A DNA stretch of 64,000 nucleotides from Burkholderiales bacterium 70-64 (GCA_001898645.1 MKUQ01000060.1:62001-126000), one strand, 5' to 3'. Positions 27,159-37,269 are shown, counted from the stretch's first letter. Notes: a model not told the origin generated them from the letters alone. Numbers and translations are program-made.

Positions 27159-28453
27159 AGCTCTTCTGGCTCGGGCTGGCCGCGTTCGCCAGCGCGACGT
27201 CGATGCGCGTGTGCGATCCGATGCTGCCTCGCCTGGCGCAGGACTTCGACCTCTCGCTGGGCGCCGCCGCGGGGGTGATCACCCTCTACACGGTCGCCTA
27301 CGGCCTGTTCCAGCTGGTCCACGGACCGATCGGCGATCACCATGGGAAGCCGCGCGTCGTGGCGCTCGCCTCGCTGGTGAGCGCGGCCGGCTCGCTCGCC
27401 TGCGCGCTCGCGCCCGGCTTCGCGGTGCTGCAGGCGGCGCGCTTCGTCACCGGCGCGAGCGCCGCCGCCATCGTCCCGCTGTCGATGGCCTTCATCGGGG
27501 ATTCGGTCGCCTACCACGAGCGCCAGCGCGCGCTGGCGAAGTTCATCAATGCCACCATCCTCGGGCTGGTGCTCGGCCAGGCCATGGGCGGCCTGTTCGC
27601 CGACACCCTGGGCTGGCGCGCGGCATTCGCGCTGCTGGCGCTGCTCTTCGCGACTGCCGGCGTCGCCCTGGTGCGGACCGGGCGCTCCCAGCCGGCCGCG
27701 ACGGTATCGGCCGCGACGGTATCGGCAGCAACGGCGCCGGCCGGCCGCGCCGCCGGGCCGGGTGCGGGCGGCGCCGTCGATGCGGCCGGCGCGATGGGCG
27801 CGATGGGCACCTCCGGCACCAGCAGCACCGTCGACGCGGCTGCTGCCGTCGGCGCGCTGGCCCGCTATCGCGCGGTGCTCGCCGCGCCGTGGGCGCGCAT
27901 CGTGCTGGCCACGGTGCTGCTCGAAGGCGTGCTGGTGTTCGGCGCGCTAGCCTTCTTCCCGAGCTTCCTGCACCGTCGCTTCGGGCTTGCCCTGTGGGCG
28001 GCCGGCGCGACCGTCACCGCCTTCGGCGTCGGAGGCATCCTCTACACGGCGAGCGTGCGCGTGCTGATGCGCCGCCTCGGCGAGCGCGGCCTGTCGCTGG
28101 CCGGCGGCGCGCTGCTCGCGGCCGGGTTCCTGCTGATGGCCGCCGCCGGCTCACTCTACCTGGGAGTGCTGGCCTGCCTGCTGGCCGGGCTGGGCTACTA
28201 CATGCTGCACAACACGCTGCAGACCAACGCCACCCAGATGGTGCCGGCGCAGCGCGGCACCGCCGTGTCCATGTTTGCGATGAGCCTGTTCCTCGGCCAG
28301 TCGGTGGGCGTTGCCGCGGCCGGCCTGGCGGTGCCGGCGGGCGGCTTCGAGCCGACCTTCGTCTTCTGTGGGATCGCGCTGGCGCTCCTGGGGGCGCTCT
28401 TCGCCGCCAGCTTCGGGCGGCGGCCGGCGGCGCATGCCGGCGACAGGCCCTGA
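27155..28453 (+). CDS. MFS transporter with low-complexity central linker
   Basis: 432 residues, twelve-helix MFS of the arabinose-efflux/YnfM-like kind (GDHHGKPRVVALASL in loop 2). The loop between helices 6 and 7 (about residues 175-235) is Ala/Gly/Thr-rich and contains a perfect 15-bp DNA tandem repeat (27695-27724). There is no ATG; TTG at 27155, overlapping the DctM stop, is the best start, and GTG at 27134 is an alternative. Coupling to the TRAP genes suggests it exports a by-product or the counter-metabolite of the imported acid; this is inference. Confidence 0.82.
   Translation: MKLFWLGLAAFASATSMRVCDPMLPRLAQDFDLSLGAAAGVITLYTVAYGLFQLVHGPIGDHHGKPRVVALASLVSAAGSLACALAPGFAVLQAARFVTGASAAAIVPLSMAFIGDSVAYHERQRALAKFINATILGLVLGQAMGGLFADTLGWRAAFALLALLFATAGVALVRTGRSQPAATVSAATVSAATAPAGRAAGPGAGGAVDAAGAMGAMGTSGTSSTVDAAAAVGALARYRAVLAAPWARIVLATVLLEGVLVFGALAFFPSFLHRRFGLALWAAGATVTAFGVGGILYTASVRVLMRRLGERGLSLAGGALLAAGFLLMAAAGSLYLGVLACLLAGLGYYMLHNTLQTNATQMVPAQRGTAVSMFAMSLFLGQSVGVAAAGLAVPAGGFEPTFVFCGIALALLGALFAASFGRRPAAHAGDRP
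27695..27724 (+). repeat. 15-bp tandem repeat x2
   Basis: GCCGCGACGGTATCG occurs twice without a gap, inside the linker codons of the MFS gene. It is read as Ala-Ala-Thr-Val-Ser twice and is a length-variable but frame-keeping unit. Confidence 0.9.
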
Positions 28454-28469
28454 AGGAAGAAGACGCGCC

Positions 28470-29345
28470 TCAGCGCTCGAACGCCGGGTCCGGGTCGAAG
28501 GCGATGTCGCCCTCGGGCATCGGCTCGCCGGTGGCCCGCAGGCCCGCGAAGTCGAAGTGCGTGCGGTCCATCAGGTGCGAGGGCGTGAGGCGACCGAGGG
28601 CGGCGTAGACGTTCTCCACGCGGCCCGGGAAGCGCTTCTCCCATTCGCGCATGAGCTGCTTGATCTCGCGCCGCTTGAGGTTCTCCTGCGAGCCGCACAG
28701 GTTGCACGGGATGATCGGGAAGCGGCGCCACTGCGCGTACGCGGCGAGGTCTTCCTCCTTCACGTAGGCCAGCGGCCGGATCACCACGTGGCGGCCGTCG
28801 TCGGAGACCAGCTTGGGCGGCATCGCCTTGAGCTTGCCGCCGAAGAACAGGTTCAGGAAGAAGGTCTCGAGGATGTCGTCGCGATGGTGGCCGAGCGCGA
28901 TGCGGGTGGCGCCGAGCTCGTCGGCGACGCGGTACAGGATGCCGCGGCGCAGCCGCGAGCACAGCGAGCACATCGTGCGGCCTTCGGGGATCACCCGCCT
29001 GACCACCGAGTAGGTGTCCTGGTTCTCGATGTGGAACGGCGCGCCGAGCGATTCGAGGTAGCGCGGCAGCACGTCCGCGGGGAAGCCCGGCTGCTTCTGG
29101 TCCAGGTTCACCGCCACGATGTCGAACGCCACCGGCGCGCGTGCGCGCAGCGTGAGCAGCAGGTCGAGCAGCGCGTAGCTGTCCTTGCCGCCCGACAGGC
29201 ACACCATCACGCGGTCGCCCGCGCCGATCATGCCGAAGTCGCCGATCGCCTCGCCGGCGAGCCGCAGCAGGCGCTTGTGCAGCTTGTTGCGCTCGTAGGC
29301 GAGCTTCTCGTCGCGGCGTGCGGCGGTGGGCTCGGCGGTGCTCAT
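28470..29345 (-). CDS. ttcA: tRNA 2-thiocytidine(32) synthetase
   Basis: 291 residues. The PP-loop ATPase motif SGGKDS is near residue 50. Iron-sulfur/sulfur-transfer cysteines come as CSLCSRLRR and [12 protein letters not shown], the TtcA pattern. It thiolates cytidine 32 in certain tRNAs. The ATG at 29345 overlaps the folB stop (ATGA), so it is translated from the folB transcript. Convergent with the MFS gene; only 16 bases separate them. Confidence 0.94.
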   Translation of the reverse strand: MSTAEPTAARRDEKLAYERNKLHKRLLRLAGEAIGDFGMIGAGDRVMVCLSGGKDSYALLDLLLTLRARAPVAFDIVAVNLDQKQPGFPADVLPRYLESLGAPFHIENQDTYSVVRRVIPEGRTMCSLCSRLRRGILYRVADELGATRIALGHHRDDILETFFLNLFFGGKLKAMPPKLVSDDGRHVVIRPLAYVKEEDLAAYAQWRRFPIIPCNLCGSQENLKRREIKQLMREWEKRFPGRVENVYAALGRLTPSHLMDRTHFDFAGLRATGEPMPEGDIAFDPDPAFER

Positions 29346-29716
29346 GGATGCCTCCAGACCTCGACGCGCACCGCGCGTGCGCGCGGCAGCGGCTGCGGCT
29401 TGGTCACCGCGACCTTGAGCGCGCGCAGGCCCGGCAGCCTGGCCAGCTCGTCGGCGAGATCGCCGCACAGCGTCTCGACCAGCCGGAAGCGGCGGTCGCG
29501 CACCATGCGCTCGACCGTCTCGACCACGCGCTCGTAGTTGACGGTCTCGGCCAGCACGTCGCGCCGCGGCGCCCGGGTGGTGTCGGGCACGTACAGCTCG
29601 ACGTCGATGACGATCGGGCGCAAACGGGCCTGCTCGCGATCGTAGACGCCGAGGAAGCAGTCGATCTCGATGTCCTGCACGAGGATGCGATAGCAATCGT
29701 GGAAGCGGTCGTCCAT
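29342..29716 (-). CDS. folB: Dihydroneopterin aldolase
   Basis: 124 residues. It cleaves 7,8-dihydroneopterin to 6-hydroxymethyl-dihydropterin in folate synthesis. Family landmarks are the CFLGVYDRE region near the start, [10 protein letters not shown], the catalytic-site glutamate in [10 protein letters not shown] and the final VAVTKPQPL lysine motif. The ATG at 29716 begins [11 protein letters not shown], slightly longer than E. coli FolB. A pteridine reductase-like gene is just upstream, which supports a pterin role for both. Confidence 0.92.
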   Translation of the reverse strand: MDDRFHDCYRILVQDIEIDCFLGVYDREQARLRPIVIDVELYVPDTTRAPRRDVLAETVNYERVVETVERMVRDRRFRLVETLCGDLADELARLPGLRALKVAVTKPQPLPRARAVRVEVWRHP

Positions 29717-29748
29717 GGCGGATCCGTTCGGGGGAAGAGGCTGCGGGC

Positions 29749-30501
29749 TCAGCGAGAGGCGAGACTCGCGCCGCCGTCGACGGCCAGCACGTGGCCGGTG
29801 ACGTAGTCGTTGCCCGAGATCAGGAAGGCCACCGCGCGTGCGATGTCCTGCCCGGTGCCGAGGCGCCCGAGCGGGATCGCCTCCAGCTTGGCGCGGCGCT
29901 CGGCTTCGCCGAACACCACGTGTTCCGGCCAGTCGAGCGAGCCCGGCGCGACCGCGTTCACGCGCACCCGGGGCGCCAGCTCCAGCGCCAGCGCGCGGGT
30001 GAGCGCGACCATGCCGGCCTTGGCGGCGCTGTAGACCGAGAACTGCGGCAGCGGCCGCTCGGTGTGCACGTCGCAGACGTTGACGATGGCGCCGCCGTGC
30101 GCGCGCAGCCACGGCACGGCTGCCTGGCTGGTGAACAGGGCCGCCTTCAGGTTGCCGTCGACGAGCTCGGTCCATTGCCGCTCGTCGATCGAGCCGATCG
30201 GCGTGCGGTAGAAGGTCGAGGCGTTGTTGACCAGGGCGTCCAGGCGGCCCTTCCAGCGGGCGGCCGCCTCCACCACGCGGGCGCATTCGGCGGCCTGCGA
30301 GAGGTCGCCCGCCACGGCCAGCGCCGAGCCGGCGCGCGCCGCCTCGAGCGCCGACACCAGGCCGTCGGCCTCGGCGGCCGAGCGCCGGTAGTGCACCACC
30401 ACGTCCGAGCCGAGCGCGTGCAGGTGGCGCGCGACCTCGGCGCCGATGCGGCGCGCGGCGCCGGTGACCAGCACGACGGGGTTCGATGGCTGCGCTTGCA
30501 T
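29749..30501 (-). CDS. Pteridine reductase-like SDR (PTR1/FolM type)
   Basis: 250-residue short-chain dehydrogenase. The N-terminal cofactor loop TGAARRIG fits the TGx3RxG signature of PTR1-type pteridine reductases rather than the common TGxxxGxG, and HYRRS after the second strand suggests NADPH use. NNAS, and YSAAK with the catalytic Tyr and Lys, are present. Expected substrates are dihydrobiopterin, dihydromonapterin or dihydrofolate. The adjacent folB supports this. The ATG at 30501 is preferred; 73 bases separate it from the divergent acyltransferase gene. Confidence 0.87.
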   Translation of the reverse strand: MQAQPSNPVVLVTGAARRIGAEVARHLHALGSDVVVHYRRSAAEADGLVSALEAARAGSALAVAGDLSQAAECARVVEAAARWKGRLDALVNNASTFYRTPIGSIDERQWTELVDGNLKAALFTSQAAVPWLRAHGGAIVNVCDVHTERPLPQFSVYSAAKAGMVALTRALALELAPRVRVNAVAPGSLDWPEHVVFGEAERRAKLEAIPLGRLGTGQDIARAVAFLISGNDYVTGHVLAVDGGASLASR

Positions 30502-30574
30502 GACGAGTGGCGGGGCGGGCGTCGGCAGTGTAAGCCATCCGGCCGGGGCTGGTACGATCTGCATACTTTCGCAG

Positions 30575-31570
30575 ATGTCGCGTTCCATGCTCGCCTTTCT
30601 GCCTCCGACGCTGCGCGCCTTCGTCGCGCTGCTGCTGCTGGTGGTGAACACGCTGTTCTGGTGCACGCTGCTGTTCGCCTTCTCGCTGGTGAAGCTGGCG
30701 CTGCCGCTGCGGCCGGTGCGCGCGGTCATCGACCCGGTGCTCAACGCCATCGCCAGCGGCTGGATCGCGGGCAACAGCGCCTGGATGAAGCTGACCCAGC
30801 GCACCCGCTGGGATGTCGACGGGCTCGACGGGTTCACCTACGGCGGCTGGTACATGGTGAGCGCCAATCACCAGACCTGGGTCGACATCTTCGTGCTGCA
30901 GCACCTCTTCAACCGGCGCATCCCGCTGCTGAAGTTCTTCCTGAAGCAGGAGCTGATCTACGTGCCGGTGATGGGCCTGGCCTGGTGGGCGCTCGACTTC
31001 CCGTTCATGCGCCGGCATTCCGACCAGTACCTGCGCAGGCATCCGGAAAAGCGCCTGGAAGACCTCGAGACCACGCGCCGCGCGTGCGCGAAGTTCGCGC
31101 TGGTGCCCACCAGCGTGATGAACTTCGTCGAAGGCACGCGCTTCACCTCCGAGAAGCATGCCGCCCAGCGCTCGCCCTACCGCCACCTGCTCAAGCCGAA
31201 GGCGGGCGCGCTGGCGCTGGCGCTGATCGCCCTGGGCGACCGCTTCGACTCGCTGGTCGACGTCACCATCGTCTACCCGGACGGCGCGCCCAGTTTCTGG
31301 CAGTTCCTGCGCGGCGACGTGAAGCGGGTGGTCGTGCACGTGGCGCGAGAGCCGATCCCGGCGGAGTTCCTCACCGGTGACTACCTGGGTGACACCCGGC
31401 TGCGCAAGCGCGTGCAGCGCTGGCTGCACGACCTGTGGCAGCGCAAGGACGAGCGCATCTCGGCGCTGCTCGGCGAGGCGCCGGAGCCGGCGCGCGCCGC
31501 CTCTGCGTGCGGGGCCGCGAAGCCGGCCACGGTGCCCTCGGCGGCCTCGGCGGAAGGCAGCGATGGCTGA
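30575..31570 (+). CDS. PlsC-like lysophospholipid acyltransferase (YihG-like)
   Basis: 331 residues. An N-terminal membrane helix (FVALLLLVVNTLFWCTLLFAF) precedes the acyltransferase core with NHQTWVD, the HX4D catalytic motif, and FVEGTRFT, the second glycerol-phosphate-binding motif. A ~40-residue Ala-rich tail is extra. It probably acylates lysophosphatidic acid or another lysophospholipid at the inner membrane. The ATG at 30575 is preferred; a second ATG at 30587 is possible. The stop overlaps the next gene start by 8 bases. Confidence 0.88.
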   Translation: MSRSMLAFLPPTLRAFVALLLLVVNTLFWCTLLFAFSLVKLALPLRPVRAVIDPVLNAIASGWIAGNSAWMKLTQRTRWDVDGLDGFTYGGWYMVSANHQTWVDIFVLQHLFNRRIPLLKFFLKQELIYVPVMGLAWWALDFPFMRRHSDQYLRRHPEKRLEDLETTRRACAKFALVPTSVMNFVEGTRFTSEKHAAQRSPYRHLLKPKAGALALALIALGDRFDSLVDVTIVYPDGAPSFWQFLRGDVKRVVVHVAREPIPAEFLTGDYLGDTRLRKRVQRWLHDLWQRKDERISALLGEAPEPARAASACGAAKPATVPSAASAEGSDG

Positions 31571-32744
31571 GGCGCTGCCGGCCCCGGACGAGCGCGCGGC
31601 CGAGACCTCGCGCGCGCTCGCGCAGCGCATCGGGGCGGCGATCGATGCGGCGGGCGGCTGGATCGGCTTCGACTGCTACATGGAGATGGCCCTCTACGAG
31701 CCGGGGCTGGGCTACTACGCTGCCGGAAGCCGCAAGCTGGGGGCCGCGGGCGACTTCGTCACCGCCCCCGAGCTCACGCCGCTGTTCGGCGAGTGCCTGG
31801 CGGCGCAGTGCGCGCAGTGGTTCGACCAGTGCGTGCCCGAGGTGCTCGAGTTCGGCGCCGGCTCGGGCGCGCTGGCCGCGCGCCTGCTCGCCGCGCTGGC
31901 CGCGGCGGGCGCGGCGCCGCGGCGCTACGCCATCCTCGAGCTGTCGGGCGAGCTGCGCGAGCGCCAGCGCCGCACGCTGGCCGAGCAGGTGCCGGCGCTG
32001 CTCGACCGCGTGGACTGGCTCGACGTGCTGCCGCAGCGCATCGAGGGCGTGGTGCTGGCCAACGAGGTGCTCGATGCCATGCCGGTGCGCCTGTTCGCCG
32101 CGCGTGGCGGCGAGGTGCTCGAGCGCGGCGTCGGGCGCGCGGGCGACGCCGCGCAGTTCGCCTTCGCCGACCGGCCGGCCGACGCCGCCTTCGCGCAGCG
32201 CGTGCGCGAGGCCCTGGAAGATGCCTGGGACGCGGCAGGCGAGGGGGAATACGTCTCGGAGATCGGCGAGCAGGCGCAGGCGTGGGTGGAGACCGTCGGC
32301 GCCCGCCTGGTGCGCGGGGCGATGCTGCTGATCGACTACGGCTTCCCGCGTGCCGAGTACTACCATCCGCAGCGCTCGATGGGCACGCTGCAGTGTCACT
32401 ACCGGCATCGCGTGCACGGCGATCCGTTCGTGCTGCCCGGCCTGCAGGACATCACCGCGCACGTCGACTTCACCGCAGTGAACCGCGCGGCGCAGCGCGC
32501 CGGCCTGTCCACCCTGGGCTACACCTCGCAGGCGCGCCTGCTGCTCGACTGCGGCCTGCTCGACCGCTTCGCGGCACTGCCGCGCGAGGACACGGTGGCG
32601 TGGGCGCGCCAGGCGCAAGCGGTGCAGCAGCTGCTCTCGGAAGCGGAGATGGGCGAGCTGTTCAAGGCCATCGCGTTCGGACGCGGCATGCCCGACGATG
32701 CGCTCGGCTTCGCCACGCGCGACCGGCGCGGCACGCTCGGCTGA
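31563..32744 (+). CDS. MidA/NDUFAF7-type SAM-dependent methyltransferase
   Basis: 393 residues. This family methylates an arginine of respiratory complex I in mitochondria (NDUFAF7); bacterial members are less studied. Motifs are FMEMALYEPGLGYY-like sequence near residue 42, GDFVTAPELTPLFG, the SAM-binding VLEFGAGSGALAA, ANEVLDAMPV and LIDYGFP. Normal length. The start overlaps the acyltransferase stop. The complex-I-associated NDUFA9-like gene is close by at 34301, but complex I genes are not in the window. Confidence 0.92.
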   Translation: MAEALPAPDERAAETSRALAQRIGAAIDAAGGWIGFDCYMEMALYEPGLGYYAAGSRKLGAAGDFVTAPELTPLFGECLAAQCAQWFDQCVPEVLEFGAGSGALAARLLAALAAAGAAPRRYAILELSGELRERQRRTLAEQVPALLDRVDWLDVLPQRIEGVVLANEVLDAMPVRLFAARGGEVLERGVGRAGDAAQFAFADRPADAAFAQRVREALEDAWDAAGEGEYVSEIGEQAQAWVETVGARLVRGAMLLIDYGFPRAEYYHPQRSMGTLQCHYRHRVHGDPFVLPGLQDITAHVDFTAVNRAAQRAGLSTLGYTSQARLLLDCGLLDRFAALPREDTVAWARQAQAVQQLLSEAEMGELFKAIAFGRGMPDDALGFATRDRRGTLG

Positions 32745-32828
32745 AGTGGGTTGCCTCTTCTTCCCGGCCTCGGCGCCGTCGCGGCTGGCCGCGGGCGGCT
32801 CGTGGCCGTCGCGTCGGGAACGCAGCCG

Positions 32829-33023
32829 ATGCTGAAGTGGCTGCTGGTGGTCGTGCTCGCGCTGGCGGTGTTCTCCGGATTGATGCCGCTGCTGCGCCGG
32901 CTGGGGCTCGGCCGCCTGCCGGGTGACTTCGAATTCCGCGCGTTCGGGCGCGAGTGGGCTATCCCGCTCACCTCGACGGTGCTGCTGTCGCTGCTCGCGG
33001 CGTTGCTGGCGAAGTTGCTGTGA
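32829..33023 (+). CDS. DUF2905 small membrane protein
   Basis: 64 residues with two hydrophobic segments separated by LGRLPGDFEFRAFGREWAIPL, the DUF2905 core (GRLPGD). Function unknown. The ATG at 32829 is preferred over an upstream in-frame start at 32751 because family members begin with the first helix. Ends 22 bases before the convergent cca stop. Confidence 0.85.
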   Translation: MLKWLLVVVLALAVFSGLMPLLRRLGLGRLPGDFEFRAFGREWAIPLTSTVLLSLLAALLAKLL

Positions 33024-33045
33024 GAGCTGCCTGTGCCGCAGCCGC

Positions 33046-34272
33046 TCAGCCGCTGCGGGTATCGGCCAGCGCGGCGATCGCCGCGACGCGCGCCGCGTGC
33101 ACCGCGTCGCGGATGGCGCCCGCCGAGCCCGCGTGCGCGCCGGCGATCGCGCCGGCATCGACCGAGCGCATCGCCCGGGCTGCCTCGCGCAGGCGATCGC
33201 CCTGCGGATAGGGGCGATCGGCGCGGCCGGCGCGCCCGCGCCAGTCGGCCTCGCATGCGGCGATGATCTCCTCGAGGCGGCGCGGCTTGCGCAGCACGTC
33301 GAGCCGCTCGAGCAGGCGGGCGAGGGTGGCGGGGCGCAGCTCGCAGGCGCGATGGATGCGACAGTGCTCGCGCGCCACCAGGCGTGCCAGCTCGCGGCAT
33401 TCGCCCGGCACGCGCAGCCGTTCGCACACCGTCTCCAGCAGCGTCGCCGAGCGCGCCTCGTGCCCGAGGTGGCGCGGCCACTGCGGCGGCGGCGTGGTGC
33501 CCTTGCCGAGGTCGTGCATCAGCGCCGCGAAGCGCACGGCGAGCGAGGCGTCGTGGGCGGCGGCATGGTCGACGACCATCATCGTGTGCACGCCGGTGTC
33601 CACTTCCGGATGGTGCGCCGCCGGCTGCGGCACGCCCCACAGGCGGTCGAGCTCGGGCAGCACCCGCGCCAGCGCGCCGCACCCGCGCAGCACCGCGAAC
33701 ATGCGCGAGGGATGGCGCTCCATCAGGCCGCGCGCGAGCTCCTGCCAGACGCGCTCGGCCACCAGCGCGTCGGCTTCGCCGTGCTCGACCATGCGGCGCA
33801 TCAGCGCGAGCGTCTCCGGGGCCACGCCGAAGCGCTCGAAGCGCGCGGCGAAGCGCGCCAGCCGCAGGATGCGCACCGGGTCCTCGGCGAACGCCGTCCC
33901 GACGTGGCGCAGCACGCCGGCGCGCAGGTCGGCCAGCCCGCCGTGCGGATCGATCAGCGTGCCGTCGGCGTCGCGCGCCATGGCGTTGATGGTGAGGTCG
34001 CGCCGGGCGAGATCGTCCTCGAGCGTGACGTCGGGCGCATAGTGGACCGTGAAGCCGCGGTAGCCGGGCGCGGTCTTGCGTTCGGTGCGCGCGAGCGCGT
34101 ATTCCTCGTGGGTATCGGGATGCAGGAACACCGGGAAATCGCGCCCGACCGGCCGGAACCCGCGCCCGATCAGCATCTCCGGGGTCGCGCCGACCACCAC
34201 CCAGTCGCGGTCCTTGACCGGCAGGCCGAGGAGCTCGTCGCGGACCGCGCCGCCGACCTGGTAGATCTTCAT
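33046..34272 (-). CDS. cca: CCA-adding tRNA nucleotidyltransferase
   Basis: 408 residues. It adds or repairs the 3' CCA end of tRNAs. The N-terminal nucleotidyltransferase core shows [11 protein letters not shown] and KDRDWVVVG (catalytic Asp pair), followed by [10 protein letters not shown] (nucleotide selection). The C-terminal HD-like region includes HDLGK and [10 protein letters not shown], as in class II enzymes with phosphohydrolase activity. It is the last gene of the slt-epimerase-cca group on this strand. Confidence 0.95.
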   Translation of the reverse strand: MKIYQVGGAVRDELLGLPVKDRDWVVVGATPEMLIGRGFRPVGRDFPVFLHPDTHEEYALARTERKTAPGYRGFTVHYAPDVTLEDDLARRDLTINAMARDADGTLIDPHGGLADLRAGVLRHVGTAFAEDPVRILRLARFAARFERFGVAPETLALMRRMVEHGEADALVAERVWQELARGLMERHPSRMFAVLRGCGALARVLPELDRLWGVPQPAAHHPEVDTGVHTMMVVDHAAAHDASLAVRFAALMHDLGKGTTPPPQWPRHLGHEARSATLLETVCERLRVPGECRELARLVAREHCRIHRACELRPATLARLLERLDVLRKPRRLEEIIAACEADWRGRAGRADRPYPQGDRLREAARAMRSVDAGAIAGAHAGSAGAIRDAVHAARVAAIAALADTRSG

Positions 34273-34300
34273 CTCGCGCGCCGCTGAACGCGGTGGACGC

Positions 34301-35263
34301 TCAGCGACGCGCGCGGGTGCGCTCTTCGGCGAAGCGCGCCGGCGCGCGCCGCAGGTAGCCCGGCGCGACCGCGCCGATCGGCGTCGGCACGATGTCCAGG
34401 GCTTCGGCGATCGGGCTGCCGGCGACGTTGTCGATGCTCATCGTATCGAAGTTGTCGCGCGACATGAGGGTGGGGCCCGGGGCGAATTCGAGCACAGCCG
34501 CCTGCAGGCGGCCGAGCGCGTCGGGCAGGCCGATGATGGGGCGCCGGTAGCCCGAGTAGCTGCCGGCCAGCGCCACCAGCTCGCGCAGCGTGTACACGTC
34601 GGGCCCGGCCAGCTCGTAGCACGTGCCCGTCGCCTGGGGCAGGTCGAGGGCGTTGACGAAGGCGCGCGCGACGTCGCCCACGAACACCGGTTGGAAACGG
34701 GCCTCGGCGCGGCCCAGCGCGATCACCGGCAGCCATGCCTGCAGCTGCGCGAACAGGTTGAGGAGGCGGTCGCCGGGGCCGAACACCACCGAGGGCCGGA
34801 AGATCGTCCAGTCGAGACCGGACTCGCGTACCACGCGTTCGCCGGCCGTCTTCGAGCGCAGGTACATCGACGGCAGCGACTGCTCGCCGCCTTCCTGCAC
34901 GCCCAGCGCCGACATGTGCAGCAGCCTGCGCACGCCCGCCGCGGCGCAGGCCGATGCGATGCGAGCGGGCAGGCGCACGTGCGCCTCCTCGAACTCCGGC
35001 CCCCACGGCGAGCCCTTGCGCCCGTGCAGGATGCCGGCGAGGTTGACGACCGCATCGGCGCGGGCCACCAGTGCGGCCAGCGTCGCGTCGTCGCGCAGGT
35101 CGGCCTCGACCACGTCCACGGTGGGCAGCGGCAGCAGGTGGCGCGCGCGTTCGAAGCGCCGGGTCGGGACCACCACCTCGCGGTTCATCGCGGCCAACCG
35201 GCTCGCGATCTGGCTTCCGATGAAGCCGGTGCCGCCGACGAGCAGGATACGGGCATGGATCAT
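34301..35263 (-). CDS. NDUFA9-like NAD(P)-binding protein
   Basis: 320-residue atypical short-chain dehydrogenase. The Rossmann motif [11 protein letters not shown] is at the start, then [10 protein letters not shown] and SKTAGERVV. The catalytic pattern YxxxK appears as YLRSK. It belongs to the group related to the complex I accessory protein NDUFA9 and to Clostridial/beta-proteobacterial sugar-epimerase-like proteins. Substrate unknown. Gaps of 23 and 28 bases to slt and cca suggest an operon. Confidence 0.87.
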   Translation of the reverse strand: MIHARILLVGGTGFIGSQIASRLAAMNREVVVPTRRFERARHLLPLPTVDVVEADLRDDATLAALVARADAVVNLAGILHGRKGSPWGPEFEEAHVRLPARIASACAAAGVRRLLHMSALGVQEGGEQSLPSMYLRSKTAGERVVRESGLDWTIFRPSVVFGPGDRLLNLFAQLQAWLPVIALGRAEARFQPVFVGDVARAFVNALDLPQATGTCYELAGPDVYTLRELVALAGSYSGYRRPIIGLPDALGRLQAAVLEFAPGPTLMSRDNFDTMSIDNVAGSPIAEALDIVPTPIGAVAPGYLRRAPARFAEERTRARR

Positions 35264-35286
35264 GGCTACACGGCGCGGCAGCGTCG

Positions 35287-37269
35287 TCAGGGCAGATCGT
35301 CGTCGGGCGTGGCCGGCTGCGGCGCCACGCTGCCGAGCCGGGCCTTGAGCGACTGCGGCTCGCCCGAGAACAGGGCGGCGTAGACGTTGGCGTTGGCGAG
35401 CACCTTCTTCACGTAGTCGCGCGTCTCGGTGAACGGGATGATCTCGGCGAAGATCGCGCCCTCGACCCGCTGCGGAAGCGTGGCGCGCCAGTTGCGCGGG
35501 CGCCTGGGCCCGGCGTTGTAGGCCGCCGAGGCCAGCACCGGGGAGCCTTCGAGGTTGTCGAGCACGCTGCGCAGGTAGTAGGTGCCGAAGCGCAGGTTGG
35601 TCGGCAGGTCATGCAGCTGCTCGATGCGGAAGTCGCGCTCGCCGAGCTTGCGCGCGATCCAGCGCGCGGTGGCCGGCATGATCTGCATCAGCCCCTGGGC
35701 GCCGGCCCACGAGCGCGCATCCATGATGAAGCGCGATTCCTGGCGGATCAGCCCGTAGATCCACGCCGGATCGAGGCCGCGCTCGGCCGCCACCGGCTCG
35801 AGCTCGGCGAGGAAGGGCGACACGTAGCGCAGGCGGAAATCGTGCTCGCTCTGCGTGCGGTCGGCGGTGTTGACGCAGCGGTCGAGCACGTTGCGCCGGC
35901 AGGCCCACTCGGCGGCCGCGAGCAGCTGGCGGTCGTTCATGCCGCGCAGCTGGAAGTTCCATTCGCGGTTGCCCTCGACGCGCAGGCCGAGCTCATAGAA
36001 GCGCAGCGCGCGCGCGAAGCCGGGGTTGCGCGCGGGCTCGGCCAGCTCCTCGGCGGTGGGCGTGGCCGCGCGCTCGGGCACCGCGACGAGGCGTCCCAGA
36101 TCCTCGGCGGCGAGCTGCCCATAGAAGCCGTACTGGCCGGCGATGCCCTGCAGCAGGGCGTCGGCGCGCGCCGGTTCGCCGGTGCTGCGCAGCGCGCGCG
36201 CCAGCCAGTAGGTCCACACGGGATCGCCCCGGCCGGTCTCGGACATGCGCTCGATGACCGTGCGCAGCGTCGGCCAGTCCTGGGCGCGCAGGGCCGCGCG
36301 GGCCAGCCACGCCCAGGTTTCGTCGCCGGCCGGCGCTTCGAGCGCCAGGCGGGTCCACTCGAGCGACTCGGGCGCCAGCCGCCGCATGCCGGCAGCGGCG
36401 ATCTGCGACCACACGAACGCCTGGTCGGCGCGCGCCAGCGGGCTCGGATCGGTCTTCAGGCGCGCCGCCGCGGCTTCCGGATCGTTGCGCGCCAGGCGGC
36501 TGAAGGCGATCAGCGTGAGCTCGCGTCCGCTGTTGGCCGTGAGCGAGCGGGCGGGATTGGAAAGGGCGGCATTGACTGCCGCCGCGTCGAGCGAGAGCAG
36601 CTCGGCGACGCGGCGCGCCGCATCGGCCGAGTTGCCCTCCAGCGCCACCCGCAGGCGCGCGGACAGGTCGGCGCGCGACAGCGCGCCCGATTTCGCCTGG
36701 GCCTCGAGCAGCGCCGCGCAGCCCTCGCCGAAGCTGCGCACGGAAAAGAGCGTGGCGCGCGCCTCGGGCGGCGCCGGGCGGCCGCGCTGCACCTGGCCGA
36801 GCCATGCGTAGCAGTGCACGTCGTCGTCGTCGCGCAGCACCCACCTCGGGTACTGCTCGTCGAAGATGGTCCATGCCCCGCGCCGGCCGAGGCTGGCGAG
36901 CCAGTCGCGGCGCAGCAGGTCGGCCACGATGGTGCCCTCGTGCTGCTCGAGGAAGGCGCGGATGTCGCTGTCCGCACCGCCGGAATACGCGTCGGGGTTC
37001 GGCGCCTGCAGGCGCATGCGCAGCCGCCAGAAACCGAGGTACTCGGCGAGCGGGTGCTCGCGCGCCTGGGCGGCGGCGGCATCGAAGCGCGCCAGATCGT
37101 TCTTCACGAAGGCTTCGCGCGCCGCCAGCAGCGCTTCGTCGGCGGTCATCGCCGCGGGTGCGCGGGTGCTCGCGGCGCGCTTCTGCGCCTGTGCCGGCTT
37201 CGCGGCGCATGGCCCGATCAGCCCTACAATCGCAGCAACGGCGGCGGCGATCGCGATCCGGTGTCTCAT
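35287..37269 (-). CDS. slt: Soluble lytic murein transglycosylase
   Basis: 660 residues. A signal peptide (IAIAAAVAAIVGLIGPCAA) directs it to the periplasm. A long alpha-helical U-domain fills residues ~40-480 and the C-terminal lysozyme-like catalytic domain follows. The catalytic Glu is in IRQESRF; GLMQIMPAT, and AAYNAGPRR near the end, are family motifs. It cuts peptidoglycan to anhydro-muropeptides. The ATG at 37269 starts the signal peptide; the longer reading frame upstream is a shadow. Divergent from the cyclo-ligase gene with 61 bases between. Confidence 0.94.
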   Translation of the reverse strand: MRHRIAIAAAVAAIVGLIGPCAAKPAQAQKRAASTRAPAAMTADEALLAAREAFVKNDLARFDAAAAQAREHPLAEYLGFWRLRMRLQAPNPDAYSGGADSDIRAFLEQHEGTIVADLLRRDWLASLGRRGAWTIFDEQYPRWVLRDDDDVHCYAWLGQVQRGRPAPPEARATLFSVRSFGEGCAALLEAQAKSGALSRADLSARLRVALEGNSADAARRVAELLSLDAAAVNAALSNPARSLTANSGRELTLIAFSRLARNDPEAAAARLKTDPSPLARADQAFVWSQIAAAGMRRLAPESLEWTRLALEAPAGDETWAWLARAALRAQDWPTLRTVIERMSETGRGDPVWTYWLARALRSTGEPARADALLQGIAGQYGFYGQLAAEDLGRLVAVPERAATPTAEELAEPARNPGFARALRFYELGLRVEGNREWNFQLRGMNDRQLLAAAEWACRRNVLDRCVNTADRTQSEHDFRLRYVSPFLAELEPVAAERGLDPAWIYGLIRQESRFIMDARSWAGAQGLMQIMPATARWIARKLGERDFRIEQLHDLPTNLRFGTYYLRSVLDNLEGSPVLASAAYNAGPRRPRNWRATLPQRVEGAIFAEIIPFTETRDYVKKVLANANVYAALFSGEPQSLKARLGSVAPQPATPDDDLP

